Positions 44,964 through 55,130 are shown, counted from the first letter of the stretch. The stretch: DNA of 64,000 bases from Thalassorhabdomicrobium marinisediminis (GCF_003072065.1 NZ_QCYG01000006.1:186001-250000), one strand, 5' to 3'. Notes: generated by a model from the sequence alone, not told the origin. Made by a program: numbers and translations.

Positions 44964-47372
44964 ATGAGTGATGAGACCCTCGACCCCGACATGAACCTGA
45001 CCGAACCGCTCCGCCGTGCGCTGGGGGATCGGTATCTGACCTATGCGCTGTCGACGATCATGCACCGCGCGCTGCCCGATGCGCGGGACGGATTGAAGCC
45101 GGTGCACCGGCGCATCCTGTATGCGATGCGGCAATTGCGGCTGTCGCCCACGGGCGGATTCCGCAAGTCGGCGAAGATTTCCGGCGATGTGATGGGGAAC
45201 TACCACCCCCACGGCGACGCCGCGATCTATGATGCGATGGCGCGTCTGGCGCAGGATTTCAACGTCCGCTATCCGCTGGTGGACGGGCAGGGGAACTTCG
45301 GGAACATCGACGGCGACAACCCCGCCGCCGCCCGCTACACCGAAGCCCGCATGACCGCCGCGGCCGAAGCCTTGCTCGAAGGTCTGACCGAGAACGCCGT
45401 CGATTTTCGCGAAAATTACGATGGCACGCTGACCGAGCCTGTGGTGCTGCCGGCGGCCTTTCCGAACCTGCTGGCCAACGGGTCGTCGGGCATCGCCGTC
45501 GGGATGGCCACGAACATTCCGCCGCACAACCTTGAAGAGCTTATCGGCGCCTGCCTGCATCTGATCAAATCGCCCAACGCCCGCGACGAGACCTTGCTTG
45601 ACTACATCCCCGGCCCGGATTTCCCCACTGGCGGTGTCATTGTTGAGCCGAAAGAGAATATCGCCGAGGCCTACCGCACCGGCAAGGGCGGCTTCCGTCT
45701 GCGCTGCCGGTACGAGGTCGAGGAGTTGCCGCGCGGCCAGTGGCAGATCATCGTCACCGAGATCCCCTATCAGGTGCAGAAGTCCAAGCTGATCGAGAAG
45801 CTGGCCGAGGTGATCCAGACCAAGAAGGTCCCGATCCTTGCCGATGTGCGCGACGAGAGCGCCGACGACATCCGCATCGTGCTTGAGCCGAAGTCGAAGA
45901 ACGTCGACCCTGAGGTTCTGATGGGGATGCTGTATCGCAATTCCGAGCTGGAAACGCGGTTCAGCCTGAACATGAACGTGCTGATTGACGGGCTCACGCC
46001 CAAGGTCTGCAGCCTCAAGGAAGTGCTGCGCGCGTTCCTCGATCACCGCCGCGATGTGCTGATCCGCCGGTCGCGCCACCGGATGGACAAGATCGACAAC
46101 CGGCTTGAAGTGCTGGCCGGTCTGATCACCGCCTTTCTGAACCTCGACCGCGTGATCGACATCATCCGTTACGACGACGACCCCAAGGCTGCGCTCATGT
46201 ATGAGGATTGGAGCACTCCGCACCAGTCCGGCCTGACCCGCGCCACCTCAGAGGCGGATTATGTCTCGCCTCTCGCGGGCGTGGACGTAGCCAGCCTGTC
46301 GCTGATCGTGGATGAGGCCGCCACCGCCCCCGGCTGGATGGACGACAGCGAGCGTAAGGTGCCGTCCTCCTATGCCGGTCGCGAGAATGGTCTGTCGGAT
46401 GTGCAGGCCGAAGCGATCCTGAACATGCGCCTGCGGTCGTTGCGCCGGCTCGAGGAAGAGGCGTTGGTCAAGGAACGCGACGCCCTGATGATGGAACGCG
46501 TGGCGCTTGAGGATCTGCTCGACAGTGAAGACGTGCAATGGAAGCGCATCGCCGAAGAGCTGCGCGAGACACGCAAGCTGTTCGGGGCTAACACCGAAGG
46601 CGGCGCACGCCGCACCACCTTTGCCGAAGCGGGCGAGGTCGAGGAGGTGCCGCTGGAGGCGATGATCGACAAAGAGCCGATCACTGTCGTCTGCTCGAAG
46701 ATGGGCTGGATCCGCGCCATGACCGGCCATATCGACCTGAACCGCGAGCTGAAGTTCAAGGATGGTGACGAAGGGCTGTTCATTTTCCACGCCCAGACCA
46801 CCGACCGCCTGCTGGTGTTCGGCAGCAACGGGCGATTCTACACGCTCGGTGCCTCAACCCTGCCCGGCGGGCGCGGCATGGGTGAGCCTTTGCGCCTGAT
46901 GGTGGACCTCCCGAATGAGGCGCAGATCACCGCGCTGTTCATCCACCGGCCCGGTGAAAAGCTGCTGCTTGCGTCGTCGGCGGGGGATGGGTTCGTGGTG
47001 CCGGAAAACGACGTTGTCGCCCAGACCCGTTCGGGCAAACAGGTGCTCAACGTGCGCGGCGACACCCGCGCCAAGGTCTGCGTCCCGGTTGAGGGCGATC
47101 ACGTGGCCTGCGTGGGCGAGAACCGCAAGGTGCTGGTGTTCCCGCTGTCCGAGCTGCCCGAGATGGGCCGCGGCAAGGGCGTGCGCTTGCAGAAATACAA
47201 AGACGGCGGGCTGTCCGACGCGACGACGTTCAAGCTGGAAAATGGGCTGAGCTGGCGCGATCCGGCGGGTCGGACGCGCACGGAAACCGATCTTGCGGAG
47301 TGGCTGTCGAAACGGGCCAGCGCCGGACGCATGGCCCCGCGGGGCTTCCCGCGCGACAATAGATTCACCTGA
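44964..47372 (+). CDS. parC: DNA topoisomerase IV subunit A
   Basis: ParC is the DNA-cleaving subunit of topoisomerase IV, which separates daughter chromosomes. The 802-residue protein has [24 protein letters not shown] and the catalytic Tyr125 in [11 protein letters not shown]-terminal beta-pinwheel follows with weaker repeats than GyrA, which along with length points to ParC. In the quinolone region, Ala86 and Asp90 occupy the positions of E. coli Ser80 and Glu84. parE is not in the window. Confidence 0.93.
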   Translation: MSDETLDPDMNLTEPLRRALGDRYLTYALSTIMHRALPDARDGLKPVHRRILYAMRQLRLSPTGGFRKSAKISGDVMGNYHPHGDAAIYDAMARLAQDFNVRYPLVDGQGNFGNIDGDNPAAARYTEARMTAAAEALLEGLTENAVDFRENYDGTLTEPVVLPAAFPNLLANGSSGIAVGMATNIPPHNLEELIGACLHLIKSPNARDETLLDYIPGPDFPTGGVIVEPKENIAEAYRTGKGGFRLRCRYEVEELPRGQWQIIVTEIPYQVQKSKLIEKLAEVIQTKKVPILADVRDESADDIRIVLEPKSKNVDPEVLMGMLYRNSELETRFSLNMNVLIDGLTPKVCSLKEVLRAFLDHRRDVLIRRSRHRMDKIDNRLEVLAGLITAFLNLDRVIDIIRYDDDPKAALMYEDWSTPHQSGLTRATSEADYVSPLAGVDVASLSLIVDEAATAPGWMDDSERKVPSSYAGRENGLSDVQAEAILNMRLRSLRRLEEEALVKERDALMMERVALEDLLDSEDVQWKRIAEELRETRKLFGANTEGGARRTTFAEAGEVEEVPLEAMIDKEPITVVCSKMGWIRAMTGHIDLNRELKFKDGDEGLFIFHAQTTDRLLVFGSNGRFYTLGASTLPGGRGMGEPLRLMVDLPNEAQITALFIHRPGEKLLLASSAGDGFVVPENDVVAQTRSGKQVLNVRGDTRAKVCVPVEGDHVACVGENRKVLVFPLSELPEMGRGKGVRLQKYKDGGLSDATTFKLENGLSWRDPAGRTRTETDLAEWLSKRASAGRMAPRGFPRDNRFT

Positions 47373-47429
47373 GGGTTTGCCGGCGCCCCGACGCTGGTCT
47401 AGGCAGGGGCAACACGGGAAGGAAAAGAT

Positions 47430-48068
47430 ATGCGGGTTTGGACAGCACTGATCGGACTGGCGGTCCTGACCGCATGTGGCGGCATCCGCGACGACATCAC
47501 GCAGGACCCCGACCCGATTGGCAGTTTCCGGCTGGGCCATAACATCGCCGTTGTGAACGAACCCGTGCAGGGCCCGTTCTCGCGCACGGTCGATGATGCC
47601 GCGTGGCAGGCGGCCATGGTCAAGGCGGTCGACGACCGTCTGGGCAACGCGCGGTTCTTCGGCGACAAGTATTTCCACATCGGCGTCGCGGTCGAAGGCT
47701 ACGTGCTGGGCTATCCCGGCGTGCCGCTGGTTTATTCGCCCAAATCGGTGCTGATCTTTTCGGTCAATTTCTTCGAGGATTCGACCCAGACCAAGCTCAA
47801 CGATGAGGCGATTCAGCTCACCGTGTTCGAGCCGTGCTGCACGGTCCCGCTGATCGGCAGCGGCTTCACCCGCAGCGCCGAAGAACAGATGGAAGGGTTG
47901 GCGTTCAACGCCGCCCGCGCGATCGAACGCACCATGCGCGAGAATGCCCATTGGTTCGGTGGTACGCCTGAGGTTCTGGCCGAGGATGCCACGATCCGCA
48001 CCGGCAACGTGCTGCGCGACAACCCCGAACTTGTCGCACCCGACCAGCAACAGCCCGCGACCAACTGA
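47430..48068 (+). CDS. Conserved lipoprotein of unknown function
   Basis: The 212-residue protein has a signal with lipobox LTACGG (Cys16), so it is expected to be lipid-anchored. The mature part has conserved-looking FRLGHNIAVVNEPVQGPFSRT, FGDKYFHIGVAVEGYVLG and SVNFFEDSTQTKLNDEAIQLTVFEPC. It is a common Rhodobacteraceae protein, but I know of no function. It lies between parC and tuf. Confidence 0.8.
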   Translation: MRVWTALIGLAVLTACGGIRDDITQDPDPIGSFRLGHNIAVVNEPVQGPFSRTVDDAAWQAAMVKAVDDRLGNARFFGDKYFHIGVAVEGYVLGYPGVPLVYSPKSVLIFSVNFFEDSTQTKLNDEAIQLTVFEPCCTVPLIGSGFTRSAEEQMEGLAFNAARAIERTMRENAHWFGGTPEVLAEDATIRTGNVLRDNPELVAPDQQQPATN

Positions 48069-48084
48069 TCCGCCAAACGATTGC

Positions 48085-48113
48085 TTGATTCCGCCGTGAT
48101 TCCGGATTACATC
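48085..48113 (+). promoter_or_regulatory. Candidate promoter of tuf
   Basis: TTGATT, a 17-nt spacer and TACATC lie about 60-87 nt before the tuf start. The layout matches the candidate promoters of rplK, rplJ and rpoB. Confidence 0.4.
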
Positions 48114-48171
48114 GCCCGCGATGTTGAACTGGGCACGATGTATCGGCCCCCGAAAAACAAGGCGCCCAAGC

Positions 48172-49347
<1,176 letters not shown>

Positions 49348-49380
49348 TCCGACCCGCCGGACCACCACCGGACACCAACG

Positions 49381-49409
49381 AAGGCCGCCCCACCCCGGGG
49401 CGGCCTTTT
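49381..49409 (+). terminator. Intrinsic terminator after tuf
   Basis: AAGGCCGCCCC and GGGGCGGCCTT arms with a 5-nt loop, followed by TT, 34 nt after the tuf stop. Confidence 0.88.
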
Positions 49410-49521
49410 GCGTGGGGGAGGGGGGCTTTGTTCCGCGCCCGATTTGCGCTATGAGGACCCAGCACCGCAGGAGGCTTCGATGATTTCACACCTTTGATCC
49501 GTGACCCATGTCCATTGATTG

Positions 49522-49534
49522 AAGGAGGTGATCC
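49522..49534 (+). promoter_or_regulatory. Extended Shine-Dalgarno site with 13-nt match to the 16S tail
   Basis: AAGGAGGTGATCC directly precedes ATG 49535. It is the complement of the conserved 16S rRNA end GGATCACCTCCTT over all 13 nt, far more than the 4-6 nt usual for neighbours. Confidence 0.75.
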
Positions 49535-50236
49535 ATGCCCCCACTGACGACCCCTGCCTTTCCGCAGCCCGACACCCGCAACCCCGTGACCCTGCCCGAC
49601 GGCTCGGTGCACGACGGCACCGTGTTTCTGAAGCCGGTGATCGACCATCCCAACATCAGCGTTGGCGACTATACCTATGCCAGCGCCCAAGAGCCGCCCG
49701 ACGATTGGGCCGCCCGCCTTGCGCCCTACCTTTACCCCGGTGCGCCGGAACGTCTCACGCTGGGGAAGTTCTGCCAGATCGCCGACGGGGTGACCTTCAT
49801 CACCGCTTCGGCCAATCACCGGCACGACGGATTCTCGAGCTTTCCGTTTGCGATCTTCCTCGACATGGACCGCGACCGGCCCTCGATCCCCCAGGGCGTT
49901 GAGAAGTATCCGGACACGGTGCTGGGCCACGATGTCTGGATTGGGCAGGGGGCGACGATCCTGCCCGGGGCGCGGATCGGCAGCGGCTGCATCATCGGTG
50001 CGCGGTCCGTGGTGCGCGGCACGATCCCGCCCTACACGGTGCTGGCGGGAAACCCCGCGCGCCCCCTGCGCCGCCGGTTCGACGAAGCCACCATCGACCG
50101 TCTTCTGGAGATTGCGTGGTGGGACTGGCCCATCGAGACGATCACCGCGCACGAGGCCGCAATCTGTAACCGCGACCTTGCCGCGCTGGACGCGGCGGCG
50201 AAATCCGTGTTTCGGCAGCGGTCGGCGGACAAATGA
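49535..50236 (+). CDS. CatB-like xenobiotic/hexapeptide acetyltransferase
   Basis: The 233-residue left-handed beta-helix protein belongs to the XAT group: GDYTYAS, GKFCQIADGVTFITASANHRHDGFSSFPF with likely catalytic His95, HDVWIGQGATILPGARIGSGCIIGARSVV, and a C-terminal WWDWPIETI. The family acetylates varied acceptors, including antibiotics and sugars; a resistance role cannot be claimed. It has an exceptional ribosome-binding site and sits between tuf and trnW, where most relatives have no gene. Confidence 0.88.
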   Translation: MPPLTTPAFPQPDTRNPVTLPDGSVHDGTVFLKPVIDHPNISVGDYTYASAQEPPDDWAARLAPYLYPGAPERLTLGKFCQIADGVTFITASANHRHDGFSSFPFAIFLDMDRDRPSIPQGVEKYPDTVLGHDVWIGQGATILPGARIGSGCIIGARSVVRGTIPPYTVLAGNPARPLRRRFDEATIDRLLEIAWWDWPIETITAHEAAICNRDLAALDAAAKSVFRQRSADK

Positions 50237-50248
50237 CGCGGTTTGCTG

Positions 50249-50277
50249 TTGCCAAGCGGCGGCGGCCTCGCTAGACC
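50249..50277 (+). promoter_or_regulatory. Candidate promoter of tRNA-Trp
   Basis: TTGCCA, a 17-nt spacer and TAGACC end 12 nt before the tRNA 5' end, a fitting distance for a short tRNA leader. Confidence 0.5.
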
Positions 50278-50289
50278 CACTCTCGGCTT

Positions 50290-50365
50290 AGGGGTTTAGC
50301 TCAGTTGGTAGAGCATCGGTCTCCAAAACCGAGGGTCGTGGGTTCGAGTCCCTCAGCCCCTGCCA
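50290..50365 (+). tRNA. trnW: tRNA-Trp (CCA anticodon)
   Basis: The 76-nt gene folds as a cloverleaf. Acceptor arms AGGGGTT and AGCCCCT pair over 7 bp (one G-T), the D arm has GCTCAGTTGGTAGAGC, the anticodon loop CTCCAAA carries CCA, the T arm has GGTTCGAGTCC, discriminator G, and the 3' CCA is encoded. tRNA-Trp between tuf and secE is the ancestral arrangement. Confidence 0.97.
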
Positions 50366-50410
50366 AGCCACTCCCCCAACCGACAAGCAACGCCCGACCG
50401 GGAGAATTCC

Positions 50411-51319
50411 GTGCCCCCCCTGCCGCAGTCCATCGCCCTGCATATCGGCGCGCACAAGACCGCTTCGTCCCACCTGCAACACATGCTCTATCGCAACCGC
50501 GCGATGCTCGCGGACGAGGGGATTCGCGTCTATGGGCCCGGCTATCTGCGGCTCAAGGGGCGCAACCTTGCGGCGATGTTCGGCCTATCCTGGTCCGAAA
50601 GTCCGGCCCCGCGGCGCGATCCGCGCAAGCAGCTCGCGTTTCTGGCCAAGGGGCGGCGGCGGATCGTTTTCTCGGAAGAGAATTTCGTCGGCAGCCTTTA
50701 TGACAGCCGCGGCAACGTGCCCCTGCCGGTCTATCCCACGGGTGCCGCGCGGGTGGCCGAGCTGGTGGCGAAGTTTGCGCCCGTGGACACCCATCTTTTT
50801 ATCGCGGTGCGCAATCCAGCGACCTATCTGACCTCGGCCTATTCGCAATGCCTGCTGGGCGGCGTCTATACAACGCCCCGCGCGTTCCGTGCCCGCAACG
50901 ACTGGCGCAAGGTCGATTGGGCCGATTATGTCGCGGCCCTGCGCGCAACGCCGGGGCTGGGCGAGCTTTTCGTCTGGCGGCAGGAAGATTACGCCCAGTG
51001 CCACCGATTGGTGCTGCGCAGAATGCTGCGCTGGCGGGTCGGCGCGCAGATCGAAACGGTGGATCACCGCGTGCACGAAGGTCTGTCCGAAGCGGCGGTG
51101 AAGCAGACCCTGTCCTGGGCGGAGGAGGGGCGGACCGGACCGCTGGCCCGCGACGCCCGCGCGGCCCATCCGGTCGGCCCGGACCGCCGCCCTTTCGCGC
51201 TCTATACGCCCCAGACGCTTGAGTTGTCACAGGCCCGCTACGACGAACAGCTTGCCCGCATCGAAAAGATCGAGGGCGTGACGGTGCTGCACCCGCCGCA
51301 GACGGCGCAGAAGGGTTGA
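50411..51319 (+). CDS. Sulfotransferase-like P-loop protein
   Basis: The 302-residue protein has HIGAHKTASSHLQHML (residues 11-26), which resembles the PAPS-binding loop of sulfotransferases (HIGxHKTGTTxLQ), and VRNPATYLTSAYSQ (about 137-150), which resembles their 3'-phosphate motif. Starting codon is GTG 50411 with GGGAGA upstream. It lies between trnW and secE, away from polysaccharide genes. The acceptor is unknown, and the loop has Ala-Ser-Ser in place of Gly-Thr-Thr. Confidence 0.75.
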   Translation: MPPLPQSIALHIGAHKTASSHLQHMLYRNRAMLADEGIRVYGPGYLRLKGRNLAAMFGLSWSESPAPRRDPRKQLAFLAKGRRRIVFSEENFVGSLYDSRGNVPLPVYPTGAARVAELVAKFAPVDTHLFIAVRNPATYLTSAYSQCLLGGVYTTPRAFRARNDWRKVDWADYVAALRATPGLGELFVWRQEDYAQCHRLVLRRMLRWRVGAQIETVDHRVHEGLSEAAVKQTLSWAEEGRTGPLARDARAAHPVGPDRRPFALYTPQTLELSQARYDEQLARIEKIEGVTVLHPPQTAQKG

Positions 51320-51373
51320 ACCGAAGCCAAAAGACGGCTACGTGCTGCTTGTTTCCGCCCCAAAGGACAGATC

Positions 51374-51568
51374 ATGGCCAGAACCAACCCCGTTCAGTTT
51401 ATCCAGCAGGTCCGCGCCGAAGTCGGCAAGGTCGTGTGGCCATCCCGCCGCGAAGTGACCCTGACGACGATCATGGTGCTGATCATGACCACCGTCATGG
51501 CGTTGTTCTTCACCCTGATCGATCTGGTGATCCGCTTCGGTCTGGAAGGCGTGCTGACGTCGTTCTAG
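51374..51568 (+). CDS. secE: Preprotein translocase subunit SecE
   Basis: This 64-residue protein is the short, single-helix SecE form. It has QQVRAEVGKVVWPSRREVTLTT followed by one membrane helix (MVLIMTTVMALFFTLIDLVI). It stabilises SecY in the translocase. A strong terminator lies between it and nusG. Confidence 0.97.
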   Translation: MARTNPVQFIQQVRAEVGKVVWPSRREVTLTTIMVLIMTTVMALFFTLIDLVIRFGLEGVLTSF

Positions 51569-51646
51569 GGGGTGGCTTTCGGTGAAATCAACCGAAACCC
51601 CTTGAACAGAACCGGCAGGCGCGGTAGAGAATCTGCAAGTTTGGAT

Positions 51647-51682
51647 GGCGTGCAACGGATGAGTTGCACGCCGCTTTTATTT
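51647..51682 (+). terminator. Intrinsic terminator between secE and nusG
   Basis: GGCGTGCAAC-GGATGA-GTTGCACGCC is a perfect 10-bp stem followed by GC and TTTTATTT. It would end most secE transcripts before nusG, or serve as an attenuator. Confidence 0.88.
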
Positions 51683-51735
51683 CCGGGACTCCGCATCCGC
51701 GGTCGGCCCGCGCGTCAAAAAGGTGTCAAAGAGCA

Positions 51736-52269
51736 ATGGCAAAACGTTGGTATTCCGTATCGGTCCTGTCGAACTTCGAAAAGAAAATCGCCGAGACGAT
51801 CCGCGCGTCCGTGGAAGAGCAGGGCCTCGAGGAGCAGATCGACGAAGTGCTGGTCCCGACCGAGGAAGTGATCGAGGTGCGGCGCGGCAAGAAGGTCACC
51901 GCCGAGCGTCGCTTCATGCCCGGCTATGTGCTGGTGCATATGGAGATGTCGGACGAAGGCTATCACCTGATCAACTCGATCAACCGCGTCACCGGGTTCC
52001 TGGGTCCGCAAGGCCGCCCGATGCCCATGCGCGATGCGGAAGTGCAGCAGATCCTTGGTCGGGTCGAGGAAGGTCAGGAAGCGCCGCGCACGCTGATCAA
52101 CTTCGAGATCGGCGAGAAGGTGAAGGTCAACGACGGCCCGTTCGAGGATTTCGACGGCACCGTGGAAGAGGTCGACGAAGAGAACCAGCGCCTCAAGGTC
52201 ACCGTGTCTATCTTTGGCCGCGCCACGCCGGTCGAGTTGGAGTTCACGCAGGTCACCAAACAGGCCTGA
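51736..52269 (+). CDS. nusG: Transcription antitermination factor NusG
   Basis: The 177-residue protein has an N-terminal NGN domain (KRWYSVSVLSNFEKKIAETI, FMPGYVLVHMEMSDE) and a C-terminal KOW domain (NDGPFEDFDGTVEEVDEENQRLKVTVSIFGRATPVELEFTQV). NusG links RNA polymerase with Rho and ribosomes. ATG 51736 was chosen by the conserved N-terminus. A terminator follows at 52291. Confidence 0.97.
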   Translation: MAKRWYSVSVLSNFEKKIAETIRASVEEQGLEEQIDEVLVPTEEVIEVRRGKKVTAERRFMPGYVLVHMEMSDEGYHLINSINRVTGFLGPQGRPMPMRDAEVQQILGRVEEGQEAPRTLINFEIGEKVKVNDGPFEDFDGTVEEVDEENQRLKVTVSIFGRATPVELEFTQVTKQA

Positions 52270-52290
52270 GCCGCTTACGATTGTTTAATG

Positions 52291-52316
52291 ACGCCGCCCC
52301 GGTTGGGGCGGCGTTT
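52291..52316 (+). terminator. Intrinsic terminator after nusG
   Basis: ACGCCGCCCC-GGTT-GGGGCGGCGT stem (10 bp) plus TT, 21 nt past the nusG stop. It separates nusG from the opposite-strand DUF2270 gene. Confidence 0.82.
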
Positions 52317-52326
52317 ACGTGTCCGG

Positions 52327-53013
52327 TCACCCCATGCCGCTGCCGCTGGCCCGCCGGCCCCGCGCGGCCCTCTCCCGGTCGTAGGCGATGCTCCACCCCG
52401 CCACGACGAGGGATACGGCGATGTAGAGCACGCCCAGAGTCACCATGACCCAGCCGGGCACCGGCCCGACGTTCGCCCGCTCGAACACATCAGAAACCGA
52501 GGTGGCCGCCACCGGATGCACCACCAGCTTGCTTAGATAAGCCAGCGCCTGAATCAGCAAGATCCAAAGATAGGTGCTGCGAATCCGCCGCCCGACCGAG
52601 ATCAGCAGGCTGACATGATACTTCGGGTGCCAGTAATCCTCGGCCAGCGTCTTTTGCCAGTTCTCTTCCAGATGCAGGTCGCCGTCGTGCAGCATCGGCG
52701 CGTAGAAATGGGTTTCCATCCAGCGGCACCGCGCGCGCCAGACATTGAAGAACCGGTAGCGCCGCGCTTCGACCAGCAGAAAGAACATCAGCAACACACC
52801 GACCAGCACCAAGGGCAGGGCCGAGGCGTCGGGCGAGGCAAAGGTGATCGACAGGGCAATTCCGAGCGTGACCACGGCCCAGTTCGTCGTGGTGTCCAGC
52901 CGGGTGCGCCAGATGGTCGAGCGGTAAACCTCGGCCCGGTAGAGATGCGCCAGCGCGCCGATCTCGGCACTGTCGAGCGCCTTGCGGCCCGTGTCGTCTT
53001 TCTCTGTCGTCAT
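52327..53013 (-). CDS. DUF2270 family membrane protein
   Basis: The 228-residue protein has [29 protein letters not shown], two hydrophobic segments ([42 protein letters not shown]), then two more near the C-terminus, matching DUF2270. It is encoded on the strand opposite to nusG and rplK and interrupts the normally contiguous nusG-rplK pair. GAGGAT precedes ATG 53013. The function is unknown. Confidence 0.82.
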   Translation of the reverse strand: MTTEKDDTGRKALDSAEIGALAHLYRAEVYRSTIWRTRLDTTTNWAVVTLGIALSITFASPDASALPLVLVGVLLMFFLLVEARRYRFFNVWRARCRWMETHFYAPMLHDGDLHLEENWQKTLAEDYWHPKYHVSLLISVGRRIRSTYLWILLIQALAYLSKLVVHPVAATSVSDVFERANVGPVPGWVMVTLGVLYIAVSLVVAGWSIAYDRERAARGRRASGSGMG

Positions 53014-53089
53014 CGCCAATCCTCTTCCCCCGTCAAGATTGCCACGCAACCGCCCACGGGTCAAAACCCGGATGCCGGGGGCACACCCC

Positions 53090-53118
53090 TTGCGCCCAAG
53101 GGAATCCTCCGCTAAGGG
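53090..53118 (+). promoter_or_regulatory. Candidate promoter of rplK-rplA
   Basis: TTGCGC, 17-nt spacer and TAAGGG, within CACACCCCTTGCG (53082-53094). The same 13-mer lies upstream of rplJ at 55239-55251. It is about 119-147 nt before rplK. Confidence 0.45.
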
Positions 53119-53236
53119 GCGGCAGTCGCATCTTGCGGCAAATGTGGAAGGCGGCGGCCACGCGTGGGCGCACCGGACCACAAAGCAACCTGACCCATGG
53201 CACGCGGCCATGGGCGCTTACAAAAGGAAACGACCA

Positions 53237-53662
53237 ATGGCTAAAAAAGTCGCTGGCACCATGAAGCTGCAAGTTGCAGCTGGCCAAGCCAACCCCTCTC
53301 CGCCCGTCGGCCCCGCACTGGGTCAGCGCGGCATCAACATCATGGAATTCTGCAAGGCGTTCAACGCCAAGACCGCAGACATGGAGCCCGGCGCCCCATG
53401 CCCGACCGTGATCACCTACTATCAGGACAAATCCTTCTCGATGGACATCAAGACGCCACCTGCGGCGTATTACCTCAAGAAGGCTGCCAGCGTGAAATCC
53501 GGCGCCGCGACCCCGTCGCGCCAGACCGTCGGCACCGTCACCACCAAGCAGGTGCGTGAAATTGCGGAAGCCAAGATGAAGGACCTCAACGCGAACGACG
53601 TTGAAGGTGCGATGAAGATTATCCTCGGGTCCGCCCGGTCCATGGGCATTGAGGTGAAGTAA
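53237..53662 (+). CDS. rplK: 50S ribosomal protein L11
   Basis: The 141-residue protein has [32 protein letters not shown] and a C-terminal rRNA-binding domain ending [13 protein letters not shown] 53237 has AAAGGAAA upstream. It precedes rplA by one nucleotide. L11 is part of the GTPase-associated centre and needed for stringent signalling. Confidence 0.98.
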   Translation: MAKKVAGTMKLQVAAGQANPSPPVGPALGQRGINIMEFCKAFNAKTADMEPGAPCPTVITYYQDKSFSMDIKTPPAAYYLKKAASVKSGAATPSRQTVGTVTTKQVREIAEAKMKDLNANDVEGAMKIILGSARSMGIEVK

Positions 53663-53663
53663 G

Positions 53664-54365
53664 ATGGCAAAGCTCGGAAAACGCACAACCGCCGCCCGCG
53701 AAGCAGTCGCCGGCAAGCACGACGTCTCGGTCTCCGAGGCTGTTGAACTGGTCAAGGGCAACGCCACCGCGAAATTCGACGAAACCGTCGAAGTCGCCGT
53801 TGTTCTTGGCGTCGATCCCCGCCACGCCGACCAGATGGTCCGCGGCAAGGTCGCCCTGCCCAACGGCACCGGCAAGACCATGCGCGTCGCCGTCTTCGCC
53901 CGTGGCGACAAGGCCGACGAAGCCAAGGCCGCCGGAGCTGACATCGTTGGCGCCGAAGACCTGATGGAAACCGTGCAAAGCGGCAAGATCGAGTTCGATC
54001 GCTGCATCGCCACGCCCGACATGATGCCCATCGTTGGCCGTCTGGGTAAGGTTCTTGGCCCCCGCAACCTGATGCCGAACCCCAAGGTCGGCACGGTGAC
54101 GATGGACGTCAAGGAAGCTGTCGAAGCGGCCAAAGGCGGCGAAGTGCAGTTCAAGGTCGAAAAAGCGGGCGTGGTTCACGCCGGTGTGGGCAAGGCCTCT
54201 TTCGATGCCAAGAAGCTGGAAGAGAACGTGCTGGCCTTCGTGGACGCCGTTCAGAAAGCCAAGCCTGCGGGCGCCAAGGGCACCTACATGAAAAAGGTCT
54301 CGCTGACCTCGACCATGGGCCCCGGCGTGACCGTCGCCGTGGACAGCGCGACCGGCAACGCCTGA
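53664..54365 (+). CDS. rplA: 50S ribosomal protein L1
   Basis: The 233-residue protein has [41 protein letters not shown] (the L1 signature) and [14 protein letters not shown]1 forms the mobile stalk at the E site and often represses its own operon. A strong terminator follows at 54388. Confidence 0.98.
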   Translation: MAKLGKRTTAAREAVAGKHDVSVSEAVELVKGNATAKFDETVEVAVVLGVDPRHADQMVRGKVALPNGTGKTMRVAVFARGDKADEAKAAGADIVGAEDLMETVQSGKIEFDRCIATPDMMPIVGRLGKVLGPRNLMPNPKVGTVTMDVKEAVEAAKGGEVQFKVEKAGVVHAGVGKASFDAKKLEENVLAFVDAVQKAKPAGAKGTYMKKVSLTSTMGPGVTVAVDSATGNA

Positions 54366-54387
54366 TCGCGTTCAAATCTGATTGTTG

Positions 54388-54416
54388 AAAGGGCGGGCCT
54401 TCGGGTCCGCCCTTTT
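54388..54416 (+). terminator. Intrinsic terminator after rplA
   Basis: AAAGGGCGGGCC and GGTCCGCCCTTT arms around a TTCGG-type tight loop, ending in TTTT, 22 nt past the rplA stop. Confidence 0.88.
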
Positions 54417-54482
54417 GCGTTCGGGAACCGCGCGCGGCGCTTGCGGGTTGATCCTGTGAACCCACCCGCAAAGGAGACCGAG

Positions 54483-54638
54483 ATGAGCGACGACAAGGAC
54501 AAGCGCCCCGACGTGGCCAAGGACGACGACAAAAAGCCGCGTGAGGACATGAAGGACCATTGGAAAAACACGACGGACACGATGGACGAGGGCCCCGCCG
54601 GAAGCCCCAATCCGACGGATCAGAGCCGCAAATCCTGA
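54483..54638 (+). CDS. Small hydrophilic acidic/basic protein, 51 residues
   Basis: The protein is almost all charged (MSDDKDKRPDVAKDDDKKP) with no hydrophobic core and is probably disordered. AAAGGAGACCGAG precedes ATG 54483, a strong site for a short frame, and a terminator follows its stop directly. It lies between rplA and the PACE gene. I do not know a family; it may be a stress-type or housekeeping small protein. Confidence 0.6.
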   Translation: MSDDKDKRPDVAKDDDKKPREDMKDHWKNTTDTMDEGPAGSPNPTDQSRKS

Positions 54639-54643
54639 AGAAA

Positions 54644-54678
54644 AAAGGCGGATGTAGGGTTTTCTAGCGTCCGCCTTT
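54644..54678. terminator. Bidirectional terminator between the small ORF and the PACE gene
   Basis: AAAGGCGGA and TCCGCCTTT arms enclose 17 nt. On the minus strand a run of T follows (A run at 54641-54646), fitting the end of the PACE gene; on the plus strand TTTCT follows. Confidence 0.8.
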
Positions 54679-54689
54679 CTATCGTCTGC

Positions 54690-55130
54690 CTAGGCCGTCT
54701 TGGACGCATCCTCGCGCCATTCCGGTAGTGGAAAGACGACATCGTAGGTCCAGTTGAAAACCAGCGCATAGACCAAGTAGAACCCGGCAATCGCGATATC
54801 CATAACGAACGCGGTCCAGAGGCCGATTTGCAGATACCACGCGATAAAGGGGATCAACGCGAACAAAAGGCCGACCTCGAACAGCACCGCATGGACCACG
54901 CGAATCGGTTTGGTCTTCAGCGTTGTGCCGCGACGCCGCTTCAGGATCAGATCAAACCCCAGATTATAGACGTAGTTCCACGCCATCGCGATGGTGGCAC
55001 TCACCACGCCGACCACCCCGAAATCGGTCATCGGCACGCCGAAGATCATCGCGCCGATCGGAATGACGATCGCCAAGGCAAGTATTTCAAACATCAGAGC
55101 ATGGCGAAGACGATCAAGTCCTGAACGCAT
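54690..55130 (-). CDS. PACE family (AceI-like) efflux transporter
   Basis: The 146-residue protein has four membrane helices in two matching halves, each with HA.(M/L)FE: RLRHALMFEILALAIVIPIG and VVHAVLFEVGLLFALIPFI. These are the tandem bacterial transmembrane pair domains of PACE transporters. Glu15 matches the key Glu of AceI. The family exports chlorhexidine-type compounds or short polyamines; the native substrate here is unknown. GAGGGTG precedes ATG 55130. It is divergent from rplJ and unrelated to ribosome genes. Confidence 0.88.
   Translation of the reverse strand: MRSGLDRLRHALMFEILALAIVIPIGAMIFGVPMTDFGVVGVVSATIAMAWNYVYNLGFDLILKRRRGTTLKTKPIRVVHAVLFEVGLLFALIPFIAWYLQIGLWTAFVMDIAIAGFYLVYALVFNWTYDVVFPLPEWREDASKTA

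Noticed and set aside
49515-49540. Relic of a 16S rRNA 3' end on the minus strand
   Set aside because: Only the 14 nt TGGATCACCTCCTT match; flanking 16S sequence is absent, so it is a ribosome site.
49535-50236. Chloramphenicol resistance gene call for the CatB-like protein
   Set aside because: The XAT family has many acceptors and sequence alone does not show drug acetylation.
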